From: an uncultured Winogradskyella sp.
Lineage (GTDB): Bacteria > Bacteroidota > Bacteroidia > Flavobacteriales > Flavobacteriaceae
NCBI RefSeq assembly: GCF_947495255.1
Contig: NZ_CANLYI010000004.1
Coordinates: 124,001-188,000 of the forward strand
Length of the DNA stretch: 64,000 bases
Direction: 5' to 3'
Positions 17,465 to 27,088 of this stretch are shown piece by piece. The notes beneath the pieces are model-generated. The model searched no databases, was not told the DNA's origin, and worked only from the letters and a program-made list of their open reading frames with translations. The number at the start of each line of letters is the position of its first letter. Positions within the stretch are counted from its first letter, which is position 1. Position numbers and translations under genes: made by a program.

Positions 17465-18509
17465 AATCTTTTATGAATTTGAATGCCTTTAAAGCCAAAA
17501 AGATCAAAAAGAAAAAGATCAATGTTAACAGAGGAAAAAGTAAAGAATAGCGTTGCATAATATTATTATCCGTCTTACCAATTTTATCAAAATTAGATAA
17601 AACATCATAATAAGTATTTTCTTCCGCAACTATTTGATTTAGCTTATTCAAGTTTCTTCTAAGTTCTTGCTCTTTTAAAAACAGTTCATACTCCTTTGTT
17701 TGCGTTTTCTCAATTTGGAGAGGTAATGCTCCTCCTAATCCAAGCGATAAATTTGGTTTTTTTGAATCATTTTTAATGGCTTCTAAATACGTTTTTTGAA
17801 TGCTATCTAAACGTTCTAATTGCTTATTTAGTGATTCACGTTCAATATATGCCAATGTATCTCTTACCTTTTTTTGGTGCTCAGAAAAACCATTCTCAAA
17901 CGTTTTTCTAAACCCTTCTGCTAACTTAGGAAAAATATCAATTTTAGAAGATTTTGCCTTAATAGCAAACAACCTACCAGACATTAAATCCCTATTTTTT
18001 AAATAGTCTACATAACTTAATTCGTCAACTAAAGACGTGTCTATTGACATTACATACTCATCATATTCCACAAATAAATCGTTCTGCGTTTCTGGACCAG
18101 CTAAAAGCTCAAAACCGACTAATACTTCAGCATCAGATTCATCAATTTCAAAAACTTCAGATAATTCACTTAAGTTTTTAGAACCAATTAATGAATTAAA
18201 ATAACCGATATTACTAGCGAGTTGGTATTTAGAATCAAAATGAGGTTTAACTACCATTTCAGAAAAATAGATAGGATCCTTAGACTTTTCAAATACATAA
18301 CCTAAAACAGCAGTGATAACAAGTGCTGCTGCAACTATCTTAAAATTATCAACTAATGGTTTTATGGCGTGAATTATCGCAGAGAAAATCCCTTTGAATA
18401 TGCTACCTATAAAAGCAAATAACTTCTCAAACAATTTACCAATTGCATTAAATAATTGCCCTAAATCAACCTCTTCGTTATTTGGTTGTTGTGGTAATTT
18501 TTCACTCAT
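17457..18509 (-). CDS. Wzz-like chain-length determinant protein
   Basis: A 350-residue inner-membrane protein. A first helix lies around residues 57-73 (IVAAALVITAVLGYVF), a coiled-coil-rich periplasmic domain follows (many E, K and L heptads in LNKQLERLDSIQKTYL and ELFLKEQELRRNLNKLNQIVAEE), and a second helix is near the C-terminus (LFPLLTLIFFFLIFLALKAF). This two-helix layout with a coiled-coil middle is that of Wzz/polysaccharide co-polymerases without a kinase domain. A 55-residue amphipathic N-terminal extension precedes the first helix. It should control polymer chain length with the Wzy-like proteins. Plus-strand ORF 17800-18006 is a shadow. Confidence 0.78.
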   Translation of the reverse strand: MSEKLPQQPNNEEVDLGQLFNAIGKLFEKLFAFIGSIFKGIFSAIIHAIKPLVDNFKIVAAALVITAVLGYVFEKSKDPIYFSEMVVKPHFDSKYQLASNIGYFNSLIGSKNLSELSEVFEIDESDAEVLVGFELLAGPETQNDLFVEYDEYVMSIDTSLVDELSYVDYLKNRDLMSGRLFAIKAKSSKIDIFPKLAEGFRKTFENGFSEHQKKVRDTLAYIERESLNKQLERLDSIQKTYLEAIKNDSKKPNLSLGLGGALPLQIEKTQTKEYELFLKEQELRRNLNKLNQIVAEENTYYDVLSNFDKIGKTDNNIMQRYSLLFPLLTLIFFFLIFLALKAFKFIKDYE

Positions 18510-18512
18510 GTG

Positions 18513-20204
18513 TTATGAATTAAATATTTGTTCTAGTATCTTTTTTGTAATAACGTAAGTTGGTTTTACACCAGATGTCCCTAAACCACCAGAAGCTAAA
18601 GTACTCCCTGTTTCTAATGGGTTATCACTTGCATAATATGCATATCTTACTTTTACATCTTTATTAATACTGCCTCTTACTCGAGATGCTGCTTGTATTG
18701 CTTTTTGGTAATGTGCACCTTCCATTTCTAAGCCAATAACGTTCCAAGTTGAATTCTTAAAAAACTTCAATATCTCTTTATTTTGAAGCGAAGTACCTAA
18801 TACTGTAACCATTGTGCCTTCATAAACAGAAACGCCACAATCTAATAAATCATCTTTACTAAGTTCATTTTTAAAAGGATAATTATCCGCAGTACCCTCA
18901 AAAATATGTGCATTCGGAATCATTACATCACCTTTTCCACCTTCTAAAATTCCAGCTTTTCCCATTATTGAAATAGACTTCACATCTAAATGAACATTCT
19001 TCCCATTAACTTTAATAGGTTTTAAAAATTCATCTAAAGTTTCATAAGCCTGCTCTCCAAAGGCATAATCCATAACAAAAATTACCGCTTTGTTTTCTTT
19101 TACTTCTTCCAAATACTTAAATTCTGAATTAGAAAAGTCTATCTTGTCGGTATCAAAAATCTGAACATCAATATTGGTCCCAGAACTATCTTTTATTGGA
19201 ATCATTCCACTTTGCAACGCTGATTTTTCAACTTTATTGCGTAAAACCGAGTTTTTAGAATCACTTAAAGCTTCATAGGTTTCAAAAATATCTTTTTTAG
19301 CATCAGCACCTTTCAGTGTTCCTTTTGCAAACAAAGAATTCATTACACTATGCATATTAGCACTAATGATGTGAATAGGTCGCTCTAACAATCCGTTTTT
19401 GTGTAATGCTGATTTAATAGTATCAGCCCACATTTCGCCATGGATATGGTGGCCTAAGCGTTCCCTTAAAACCGGACTAAAAGTAATTGTGCGCTTATTG
19501 TTATTAATTGTTTCTTCAATCGCTAATTTACCTAACCAGTAAACAATGTGTAATAAACGCTCTGGTTGGGTATCGGTAGCAAATTTTGGATAAGCTTCCG
19601 TTAATTCATTAAACGTTCTACCTAAAATATTCGCTGTATGTGTAATTGCAATTTCGCGTTCTTTCTGTGTCAGTTTTTTAGTTGAAGAAACGGCATTTTC
19701 TAATTTCTGCCAATCTCTAACCGTTGTCCCTTCCTCATCAATAATGACGCGTTTACTAATTTTATGAGACTCAACAAACAAGAATGTAAGATGCGTTAAG
19801 ATATCGTAAATCTCAGAACGGCCTCTTGTAATTTCTATATTCATTTGCTCATCGTCAATACGATAGCAGTTACGTCTTCTTTTTGGTGGAATTATAGCTT
19901 TAAAATGTGAATTACCATAACCTTCATCACTAGTTAAGTTAATAAATGTACACTCTTCAATGCCTTGTGGTAAACGGTCTACAACATATAGTAACCCTTC
20001 TAATTCTGCTTTTTCCTCTCCAATTGAACCATAAATTTCTGGTCGTAAAAGCAATAAGGCTTCACGTAATGTTTCTCCAGAAACACCCATTGGTTTATAA
20101 AACCCACGATTAAAGAGGTGACGCATTGTAATATACATGCGTTCTATGGCACTAGAACTTTCTTGAGCTCTAGTTCTTTTATCTATTTTTTTCATTGTAC
20201 TCAT
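18513..20204 (-). CDS. DUF6909-like protein with nucleoside-phosphorylase-like C-terminus
   Basis: A 563-residue soluble protein, conserved in Flavobacteriia as far as I recall, where it is probably the family called DUF6909. The N-terminal half is helical and basic with no motif I know. The C-terminal half shows a run of features of the PNP/MTA-nucleosidase superfamily: SIMGKAGILEGGKGDVMIPNAHIFEG, MVTVLGTSLQ, VIGLEMEGAHYQKAI (compare the family's E-M-E substrate motif) and YYASDNPLETG (compare the Ser-Asp catalytic motif). This suggests binding or cleavage of a nucleoside-like ligand. It lies directly upstream of wzz (3-base gap) but probably has no polysaccharide role. A TATATTTG -7 element at 20221-20228 precedes its start. 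Confidence 0.7.
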   Translation of the reverse strand: MSTMKKIDKRTRAQESSSAIERMYITMRHLFNRGFYKPMGVSGETLREALLLLRPEIYGSIGEEKAELEGLLYVVDRLPQGIEECTFINLTSDEGYGNSHFKAIIPPKRRRNCYRIDDEQMNIEITRGRSEIYDILTHLTFLFVESHKISKRVIIDEEGTTVRDWQKLENAVSSTKKLTQKEREIAITHTANILGRTFNELTEAYPKFATDTQPERLLHIVYWLGKLAIEETINNNKRTITFSPVLRERLGHHIHGEMWADTIKSALHKNGLLERPIHIISANMHSVMNSLFAKGTLKGADAKKDIFETYEALSDSKNSVLRNKVEKSALQSGMIPIKDSSGTNIDVQIFDTDKIDFSNSEFKYLEEVKENKAVIFVMDYAFGEQAYETLDEFLKPIKVNGKNVHLDVKSISIMGKAGILEGGKGDVMIPNAHIFEGTADNYPFKNELSKDDLLDCGVSVYEGTMVTVLGTSLQNKEILKFFKNSTWNVIGLEMEGAHYQKAIQAASRVRGSINKDVKVRYAYYASDNPLETGSTLASGGLGTSGVKPTYVITKKILEQIFNS

Positions 20205-20231
20205 ACGTTACTTTAACACACAAATATAGCT

Positions 20232-21734
20232 TTATTTAGTCAGATTAAGTTGGTGTAGACTGTCAGCTATTTTTCGGTCGTTAGATAGTCTCGGAATTTT
20301 ATTTTGTCCACCTAACTTCCCTATTGATTTCATGTAAGATTGAAATCCATCTTTCTTTATTTTTGTAATCTTTAACGGCCTTAAAACTTTACCATCAATT
20401 AAGTCTAAATAATAAGAGTTTTGTTTTTTTAATGAGGTCTCTAAGGCTTCAAGTAATTCAGCTTCATTTTCTGGTTCATTTTCAAATTCAATTAACCATT
20501 CGTGGTATGGTAAGCCTTCTTCTGGGTTTATTTGAGGTGCAACCGTAAATTCGTTAACCGAAATAGAAGTGTTTTCAGTCGCTTCCTTTAAAGCCAGTTC
20601 TACTTCTTTCCCAATAACATGTTCACCAAAGGCTGAAATAAAATGCTTAATTCTTCCACTTACAATCACTCTATATGGTTTTAATGATGTAAACTGAACA
20701 GTGTCTCCTATATTGTATGCCCAAAGTCCGGCTGTAGTAGAAATAATCATTACGTAATTTACGTCTAACTTTACATCTGCAATGGTGATACGTTTTGGGT
20801 TAACTTCAAAGAAATATTCTGCTTCTACGAATTCATAAAAAATGCCAGAATTAAGCTGAAGTAACATGCCCTTTTCATCCTGTTTATCTTGAAATGCAAA
20901 AAATCCTTCACTAGCAGGATACAGTTCTATGCTATCTACTTTTCTTCCTATTAAATTTTCGAATTTGGCTCTATAAGGTTCATAATTTACACCTCCAAAA
21001 ATGAAAAGGTTAAAATTCTTAAAAAGGTCACCAACGTTTTTACCAGACTTTTCAATCAGTTTTTCAAAATACATTTGCACCCAAGAAGGAATACCAGAAA
21101 TTATGCTCATATCCTCATTTATGGTTTCATCTACAATGGCTTCAACCTTAGTTTCCCAATCATCAATGCAATTTGTTTCAAGACTTGGTAATCGGTTTTT
21201 CTGAAGATATTTAGGAACATAATGTGCTACAATACCTGAAAGTCTACCTAATTTAATACCATTCTTTTCTTCTAAAATAGGGCTCCCTTGAAGAAAAATC
21301 ATTTTACCATCTACGAACTTTGCATTTCCTGTTTCGTTAATATAAAGTAGAATCGCATTTCTAGCCGCTTCTATGTGTGTTGGCATGCTTTCCTTAGTTA
21401 TAGGAATGTATTTTGCGCCAGAAGTTGTACCAGAAGTTTTAGCGAAGTAAATTGGTTTCCCTTTCCAGAGAATATCTTCTTCACCTGCAACAACACGTTC
21501 TACATATGGTTTTAATTCTTCGTAATCTCTTATGGGAACATTATTCTGAAATTCTTTAAAAGAGGATATAGAACTAAAATTATGGTCTTTACCAAATGTT
21601 GTATGTTTAGCTTCAGAAACTAAATTATCAAAAACCTTTTGTTGGGTCTCAACCGGATTGGATGACCATTTTTGAATTCGTTTTGCAATATATTTTGCAA
21701 ATGGTTTTGAAAGAGCGGCTTTAATTGATGGCAT
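20232..21734 (-). CDS. GH3 auxin-responsive promoter family protein (acyl-acid amido synthetase-like)
   Basis: A 500-residue member of the GH3/ANL-type adenylating family. The ATP-binding loop AKTSGTTSGAKYIPIT (98-113) is clear, YPASEGFFAFQ is the second adenylate motif, and YNIGDTVQF gives the conserved Asp that binds ribose. Plant GH3 proteins join amino acids to small carboxylic acids through acyl-AMP; the natural substrate of the bacterial homologues is not known to me. The stop of the M23 peptidase gene overlaps the start by one base, so they are co-transcribed. Plus-strand ORF 21001-21204 is a shadow. Confidence 0.88.
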   Translation of the reverse strand: MPSIKAALSKPFAKYIAKRIQKWSSNPVETQQKVFDNLVSEAKHTTFGKDHNFSSISSFKEFQNNVPIRDYEELKPYVERVVAGEEDILWKGKPIYFAKTSGTTSGAKYIPITKESMPTHIEAARNAILLYINETGNAKFVDGKMIFLQGSPILEEKNGIKLGRLSGIVAHYVPKYLQKNRLPSLETNCIDDWETKVEAIVDETINEDMSIISGIPSWVQMYFEKLIEKSGKNVGDLFKNFNLFIFGGVNYEPYRAKFENLIGRKVDSIELYPASEGFFAFQDKQDEKGMLLQLNSGIFYEFVEAEYFFEVNPKRITIADVKLDVNYVMIISTTAGLWAYNIGDTVQFTSLKPYRVIVSGRIKHFISAFGEHVIGKEVELALKEATENTSISVNEFTVAPQINPEEGLPYHEWLIEFENEPENEAELLEALETSLKKQNSYYLDLIDGKVLRPLKITKIKKDGFQSYMKSIGKLGGQNKIPRLSNDRKIADSLHQLNLTK

Positions 21735-22603
21735 TATTCAAAATCTATAAAATTTGTTGGGTTTACAGGATAACCTTTACTCCATAATTCGAAATGAAGA
21801 TGTGGTCCTGTGGTTAGTTCACCACTATCACCAGACATGGCAATAACTTCACCAGACTTCACTAAATCTCCTTGTGACTTTGTGATTGCTGCATTGTGTT
21901 TGTAAACAGAAATTAACTCTCTGTTATGTTCTATAATGACTACGTAACCAGTTTCTACAGTCCATTCTGCAAAAATCACGGTTCCGTCTGCTGTTGCTTT
22001 AACTGGTGTGTTTTCTGGAACAACGATATCTACAGCAAAATGCTTCTCTTCTAAATTGTAACTTTCTGAAATAGTACCATTTACAGGTGGAAAAAGCACA
22101 TAACTAGAATGGTCACCTGCAATTTCAAATAAATTGTATTTATCTTCTTTACCAACTTTTTCTCTTAATAATGAATCTTCACGACTCGTTGGTACTTGTA
22201 AAATATCGAGGTCATTTTTAGCTGCTTCTATTAAAGAATCTCTATTAAAATCTAGCGTAGAAACATCTCCTGTTAGTACTTTTCTAATAGATGCAAAATA
22301 CAATTTATCGACTTCTAATTTCTGAACTAAAGAGTCTGTTTTATAATTTAACAACGTAGCTTCTTTTTTCAGTTTTGCAGAAGAATAACCAGGAATATAC
22401 TCTCTTAATGGCGTAAATGCAATCAGTAGAACAGTAAGAAAAACAAGTGAAATAGCAGAAATTGACGTCAAAATAAAAACATTGAGACGCGTTAACTTAA
22501 TTGCAAAGCGCTCTTCAAAAGTATCTTCGTTTAAGATGACTAAACGATACTTATGAAGCAGCTTTTTAGCTAATTTCTTTTCCTTTTTTTTCTTTTTTGC
22601 CAT
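21734..22603 (-). CDS. M23 family metallopeptidase (LytM domain) with membrane anchor
   Basis: I place the start at 22603 (MAKKKKKEKK), not at the track start 22630, because a very basic N-terminus is normal for this family; this gives 289 residues. KYRLVILNEDTFEERF precedes a helix (VFILTSISAISLVFLTVLLIAF), then a coiled-coil linker and a C-terminal LytM domain with the zinc ligands in HFAVDIVV and GPHLHFELW. It is a periplasmic peptidoglycan endopeptidase or a regulator of amidases. It is divergent from tatA, with TAATTTTG at 22616-22609 just before the ATG; if used as the promoter, the leader would be nearly absent. Confidence 0.87.
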   Translation of the reverse strand: MAKKKKKEKKLAKKLLHKYRLVILNEDTFEERFAIKLTRLNVFILTSISAISLVFLTVLLIAFTPLREYIPGYSSAKLKKEATLLNYKTDSLVQKLEVDKLYFASIRKVLTGDVSTLDFNRDSLIEAAKNDLDILQVPTSREDSLLREKVGKEDKYNLFEIAGDHSSYVLFPPVNGTISESYNLEEKHFAVDIVVPENTPVKATADGTVIFAEWTVETGYVVIIEHNRELISVYKHNAAITKSQGDLVKSGEVIAMSGDSGELTTGPHLHFELWSKGYPVNPTNFIDFE

Positions 22604-22716
22604 TAAAACAAAATTAGTTAAAATACTCAAATAGCACCATTATAAAGTCCTAAAGTTGCTATTACAACGCTATAATTAAACTATAATTACTAACTTTGCA
22701 ATCTAAATTAAAAGTT

Positions 22717-22899
22717 ATGAGTTTAAACATTGTCCCATTAATGATTGGATGGCCTCAAGTAATTCTTATTGCTGTTGTTGTTTTATTGCTATTTGGTGGT
22801 AAAAAGATTCCAGAATTAATGAAAGGATTAGGAAGCGGTTTAAAAGAATTTAAAAACGCTAACAAAGATGATTCTGTTGACGCTAAAGAGAAAGAATAG
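22717..22899 (+). CDS. tatA: Sec-independent protein translocase TatA
   Basis: The track start at 22696 adds seven residues (MQSKLKV) that no TatA has; the ATG at 22717 gives [18 protein letters not shown], 60 residues, as expected. The single helix ([20 protein letters not shown]) is followed by the [21 protein letters not shown] amphipathic segment that is the TatA/E signature. TatA multimers form the pore that moves folded twin-arginine proteins. No tatC is seen nearby. A TAACTTTG -7 element lies at 22691-22698, 18 bases ahead of the start. Confidence 0.93.
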   Translation: MSLNIVPLMIGWPQVILIAVVVLLLFGGKKIPELMKGLGSGLKEFKNANKDDSVDAKEKE

Positions 22900-22928
22900 C
22901 AAATAAACAACGGGAAAACCCATTGTAT

Positions 22929-22972
22929 AAAAAAGGTCTTCTAAAACAATTGTTTTAGAAGACCTTTTTTTG
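22929..22972. terminator. Bidirectional intrinsic terminator
   Basis: A perfect palindrome of 42 bases: AAAAAAGGTCTTCTAAAACA followed by its exact complement, ending in a run of seven T on the plus strand and six on the minus strand. It lies between convergent tatA and the DUF4837 gene, so it can stop transcription from both sides. Confidence 0.92.
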
Positions 22973-22996
22973 TCTCATAATACGACTTAATAGCGA

Positions 22997-23980
22997 TTAT
23001 TTAATCACAATCGATTTAATAATCGCCTCTAATTCAAAAATATAGTCTCTCTTTGGTAATGATGGCGCATAAACATAGCCATCTGCTACTAAATATCTGT
23101 TGTTAATTTTATCTTCTATAGCATATGTTATAAATGGTCCACCCATACTGTAACCTTGCATATCCCACATTCCTCTTACTTCGTAAGCTGGTTTGTTATC
23201 TATGATTGCATTAAATAAAGATGGCGCATAAGCTTCTTCAACAGCCATATAAATACCATCTTCACCAAGAATCTTAGCTTTAGTAATATTATTACGCATT
23301 TTTACAATATCTACAATTGTACTATCACCTTTAGAAATCGTTTCCATTGGCACTTCGTAAAGCATTAAATCAATAGTCTTTGTATTTGATAAACTTTTTC
23401 TAATCCAGAAGAAATCGTCTTCAGCTTTACCAATTCTATAAGCAGAAGGCATATCTATTGTAATACCCAACTTATCCTCCATTGCTTTATCATCTAATAA
23501 TGAAAGGTTGATCCTTCTTAGATTCTCCTTAACTTCTTCCTTATTAAAAGCATCAATAATTTTATCTCTATTTTCAGTTAATTGTGCAATAATATCTTTA
23601 TCCGTTTTACCTCCTACAATTACAACAGTTTGCGGTTTAGCAAAAGCTTCGTGTACTATTTTAGTCGTTGCTTCTACGTTGCCTTTTTCTATTTTTAACA
23701 CTATTCTACTCCTAGCCGCAAAACCATCGAAAACTTGTGGCGGAATTTGTCTCACATTATACATTGGCTCTTCTGTTGGTAAACCATTTAATGGTGCTGC
23801 GAAAATCTTTCGGATATTTTCTCCAACATTATCTTCCCATAATATGTTATCTACAACAACTGAAATTGAATTAAGATTACCATTAGAATCTGGTAAATAA
23901 ATCTTATTCTCGTCCTTCTTAGTTGTTTCGCCACAAGACAATAACAACGCACAAAATAATACAGTATAAAACGCTCTCAT
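22997..23980 (-). CDS. DUF4837 family lipoprotein
   Basis: A 327-residue protein beginning MRAFYTVLFCALLLSCGE, with a Leu-Ser-Cys lipobox, so it is probably a periplasm-facing lipoprotein. The segment LPDSNGNLNSISVVVDNILWEDNVGENIRKIFAAPLNGLPTEEPMYNVRQI is the typical beginning of the Bacteroidota family DUF4837. No catalytic site is known or apparent. It is downstream of the lytic transglycosylase gene, 24 bases apart on the same strand, hinting at an envelope role. The plus-strand ORF 23508-23900 is a shadow. Confidence 0.86.
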   Translation of the reverse strand: MRAFYTVLFCALLLSCGETTKKDENKIYLPDSNGNLNSISVVVDNILWEDNVGENIRKIFAAPLNGLPTEEPMYNVRQIPPQVFDGFAARSRIVLKIEKGNVEATTKIVHEAFAKPQTVVIVGGKTDKDIIAQLTENRDKIIDAFNKEEVKENLRRINLSLLDDKAMEDKLGITIDMPSAYRIGKAEDDFFWIRKSLSNTKTIDLMLYEVPMETISKGDSTIVDIVKMRNNITKAKILGEDGIYMAVEEAYAPSLFNAIIDNKPAYEVRGMWDMQGYSMGGPFITYAIEDKINNRYLVADGYVYAPSLPKRDYIFELEAIIKSIVIK

Positions 23981-24004
23981 AAATTTAAAATTTTGTTGAT
24001 TTAT

Positions 24005-25564
24005 CTATTTTGAAACAATTAATGTTGTTCCTATTTTGAGTTTATTACTACTAATATCGTTCCAATCTTTAATATTTTGAACAGAAACTCCAGGAAATTT
24101 TTGGGCAATGGTCCAAAGCGAATCTCCAGAGCTCACAATATAGGTTTGTTTTCCTTCGGTATTAATTACTTTTTTGGGAGGTTTAGACTGGCTAACTGCT
24201 CCATGATTTCTTGGGTAAATTGTTAAACGCTGTCCTATTTTAAGGTTATTACTTCTTAAACCATTCCATTGTTTTAACTGACTTACTCTTACACCATGTT
24301 TTCTAGCAATTTTACCTAAGTAATCACCATTTGCTACCCTATACCTAATTTTCGTATCTGAACTAATAACTTCTGGTAAAGGTTTTTCACGCTGGTTAAA
24401 CTCGGCATTAGCAAACTCATAAATACGATCTTCGTTTGTTACAAATTTACCAATAGCTTCACGAGGTAACCGTAATGAATACGTTTTGCCTTCAACCTTT
24501 GGAATTATATCTAATTTATAAGATGGATTTAAAAACTGTAATTCTTCAATTTTAATTCCTGTAGCTTCAGCAATGTGGTCTAAAGAAATCATTTGCTTTA
24601 CATGAACAGTATCGGTTTGAATCAATTGAAAAGGTGGACGTTCAGGTTTAAAACCATGCTCTTCAGCATATTCAAAAATATACATCGTCGCTAAAAATGC
24701 AGGAACATAGCCAGCCGTTTCTCTAGGTAAATTACTTCTTATATTCCAATAATTCTTAGAACCGCCAGATCGTCTAATCGCTTTATTTACGTTTCCTGGA
24801 CCCGAATTATAAGCTGCTAAAGCCAAATCCCAATCACCAAAAATGCGATACATTCTTCCTAAGTACTCTGCTGCAGCTGTAGTAGATTTTATTGGGTCAC
24901 TGCGATCATCTACATAACTACTTACGTCCAAATCGTGCTCTTTACCAGTGCCATACATAAATTGCCAAATACCAGTTGCACCAACTCTAGAGCGTGCTCT
25001 TGGTTTTAAGGCAGATTCTACAATCGCTAAATATTTCATTTCTAATGGAATATCATGATTGTCAAATTCTTGCTCGAACATTGGAAAATAAAAATGGCTT
25101 AATCCCATTAAACGTTCCATTGATGTGCGTCTATGTTTTAAATACCCTTTTATAACACTTTCTAAAGACGTATTGTATTCTACGTTAAAAGGTGTTCTGG
25201 CATTAAGTCTTGCAAGCCTTGCTTTTAATGTATCCGTAGAAAGCTCAGGATAATAAACTGGAGCATAATCTAACTCAGTTACCGATTTGTAAATAGTATC
25301 ATAAAGTGAATTACTATAAAGTTCCTCTAGCCACTTTGCATCTAGTTCCGCAGCTTGTGGTAGGTCCTTTAAACTCTTAACACCTGACGTGTCTACTTTG
25401 GCTTGTATTTTTTTTCCTGTTGAAAAAAGCTTACCGTCTAAAACTTCGCCTTTAGTTGAATCAACTTGAGAGGAATTATTAGAAATGCTATCTGATTTAG
25501 TTTGAGAAAACCCACTAAATATAGACAAGCAAAGACAGGCCAATAAAAACGTTTTTAATGTCAT
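24005..25564 (-). CDS. Membrane-bound lytic murein transglycosylase (MltD-like, SLT plus two LysM)
   Basis: A 519-residue secreted protein with an N-terminal signal (MTLKTFLLACLCLSIFSGFSQ). The central SLT domain contains LAIVESALKPRARSRVGATGIWQFM with the catalytic glutamate and YNSGPGNVNKAIRR. Two LysM repeats at the C-terminus begin YRVANGDYLGKIARKHGV and YIVSSGDSLWTIAQKFPGV and bind peptidoglycan glycan strands. The enzyme cleaves the MurNAc-GlcNAc bond to a 1,6-anhydro product during wall turnover. The architecture equals E. coli MltD. It precedes the DUF4837 gene by 24 bases. Confidence 0.92.
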   Translation of the reverse strand: MTLKTFLLACLCLSIFSGFSQTKSDSISNNSSQVDSTKGEVLDGKLFSTGKKIQAKVDTSGVKSLKDLPQAAELDAKWLEELYSNSLYDTIYKSVTELDYAPVYYPELSTDTLKARLARLNARTPFNVEYNTSLESVIKGYLKHRRTSMERLMGLSHFYFPMFEQEFDNHDIPLEMKYLAIVESALKPRARSRVGATGIWQFMYGTGKEHDLDVSSYVDDRSDPIKSTTAAAEYLGRMYRIFGDWDLALAAYNSGPGNVNKAIRRSGGSKNYWNIRSNLPRETAGYVPAFLATMYIFEYAEEHGFKPERPPFQLIQTDTVHVKQMISLDHIAEATGIKIEELQFLNPSYKLDIIPKVEGKTYSLRLPREAIGKFVTNEDRIYEFANAEFNQREKPLPEVISSDTKIRYRVANGDYLGKIARKHGVRVSQLKQWNGLRSNNLKIGQRLTIYPRNHGAVSQSKPPKKVINTEGKQTYIVSSGDSLWTIAQKFPGVSVQNIKDWNDISSNKLKIGTTLIVSK

Positions 25565-25637
25565 GGTTTACAAATTGATTCTTAGTAATCAACGTTATAT
25601 AAACGTTGGAATCTTTAAAAATAGTGTTTTTTTGCTA

Positions 25638-26825
25638 TTAATCTAATATAGCAGCAATTCCTGGTAAAGTTTTACCTTCTAAGCTTTCTAACATTGCACC
25701 ACCACCTGTACTTACGTAACTTACTTTATTTTCAAAACCAAATTGTTTCACAGCAGCAACAGAATCACCTCCACCAACTAAAGAAAATGCTCCGTTTTTA
25801 GTAGCATTTGCTATAGAGTTTCCAAGTTCAATTGTACCATTTGCAAAACTTTCCATTTCAAAAACTCCTAAAGGACCGTTCCATAGAATCGTTTTACATT
25901 GGTTAACAACGGCATCAAAGTTTGCTATAGATTTTGGACCAGCATCCAAACCTTGCCATCCATCAGGAATATGCATAACATCACAAACTTTCGTATTTGC
26001 ATCGTTACTAAAAGCATCAGCAGCAATAACATCTACAGGTATATGTATTTGTACACCTTTCGCTTTGGCTTGCTTTAAGATATCTAAAGCTAATTCCATC
26101 TTATCATCTTCGCAAATAGAATCTCCAATACTTCCACCTTGTGCTTTAATGAAGGTAAATGTCATTCCTCCTCCAATAATTAAATGATCTACTTTATCTA
26201 AAATATTCTCAATAACCGTAATTTTTGAAGATACTTTTGCACCACCAAGAACAGCTAAGACCGGTTTTTCACCGTCTTCCATCACCTTTTTGATACTATC
26301 AATTTCTTTAGCTAATAAAAGTCCAAAACATTTGAGTTCTGGGAAAAATTGAGCCACAATTGTTGTAGATGCATGTGCTCTATGTGCTGTACCAAAAGCA
26401 TCATTTACATAAATATCTCCTAATTTAGATAATTGTTCTGCAAAGGCTTTATCGCCTTGTTTTTCTTCTTCATGAAAACGTAAATTTTCAAGCAATAAAA
26501 TCTCTCCTGGCTGTAAGGCATTAGCCATTTCTTCTGCTTCAGCGCCTACACAATCACCTGCAAATTTAACTTCTACACCTAAAATGTCTTCAATCTTATT
26601 TACAATATGCTTTAAAGAGTACTCATCTTGTACTCCTTTTGGCCTTCCTAAATGCGACATTAAAACACAGCTTCCACCATCTTCTAAAATTTTAATAATT
26701 GTTGGTTTTGCAGATACAATTCTTGTTGCGTCTGTTACTTCAAAACTATCATTTAATGGTACATTAAAATCTACTCGAATTAATGCTCTTTTATTTTTAA
26801 AATTGAAATCGTTTAATGTCTTCAT
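25638..26825 (-). CDS. pgk: Phosphoglycerate kinase
   Basis: A 395-residue enzyme with all family marks: [12 protein letters not shown] at the N-terminus, [50 protein letters not shown] and the C-terminal GGGDSVAAV loop that holds the nucleotide. It transfers phosphate from 1,3-bisphosphoglycerate to ADP in glycolysis. The gene stands alone with a 73-base gap to the transglycosylase gene and a 263-base divergent gap to holB. A TATATTTG -7 element lies at 26867-26874 on the minus strand. The plus-strand ORF 26584-26835 is its shadow. Confidence 0.97.
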   Translation of the reverse strand: MKTLNDFNFKNKRALIRVDFNVPLNDSFEVTDATRIVSAKPTIIKILEDGGSCVLMSHLGRPKGVQDEYSLKHIVNKIEDILGVEVKFAGDCVGAEAEEMANALQPGEILLLENLRFHEEEKQGDKAFAEQLSKLGDIYVNDAFGTAHRAHASTTIVAQFFPELKCFGLLLAKEIDSIKKVMEDGEKPVLAVLGGAKVSSKITVIENILDKVDHLIIGGGMTFTFIKAQGGSIGDSICEDDKMELALDILKQAKAKGVQIHIPVDVIAADAFSNDANTKVCDVMHIPDGWQGLDAGPKSIANFDAVVNQCKTILWNGPLGVFEMESFANGTIELGNSIANATKNGAFSLVGGGDSVAAVKQFGFENKVSYVSTGGGAMLESLEGKTLPGIAAILD

Positions 26826-27088
26826 GAGAATATAAATAAGATGTGAAAATATTTTATTTTGAATAACAAATATAAAGATTAGTAAGTTATAAAATATACT
26901 TTAATGAATCACTTTTTAATAATCGCATGCCTTTATTTACGATAACCTTTTCGCTTATCTACAATATATATATTTTAGATTCAAATAATATAATTGAAGT
27001 ATAATTTTAATTCTCTAGTTTGAAAATAATGATGAACTCGAATTAAAAATTAAAGAATAGATTAATAAAAAAAACATAGTTTTGCTTT

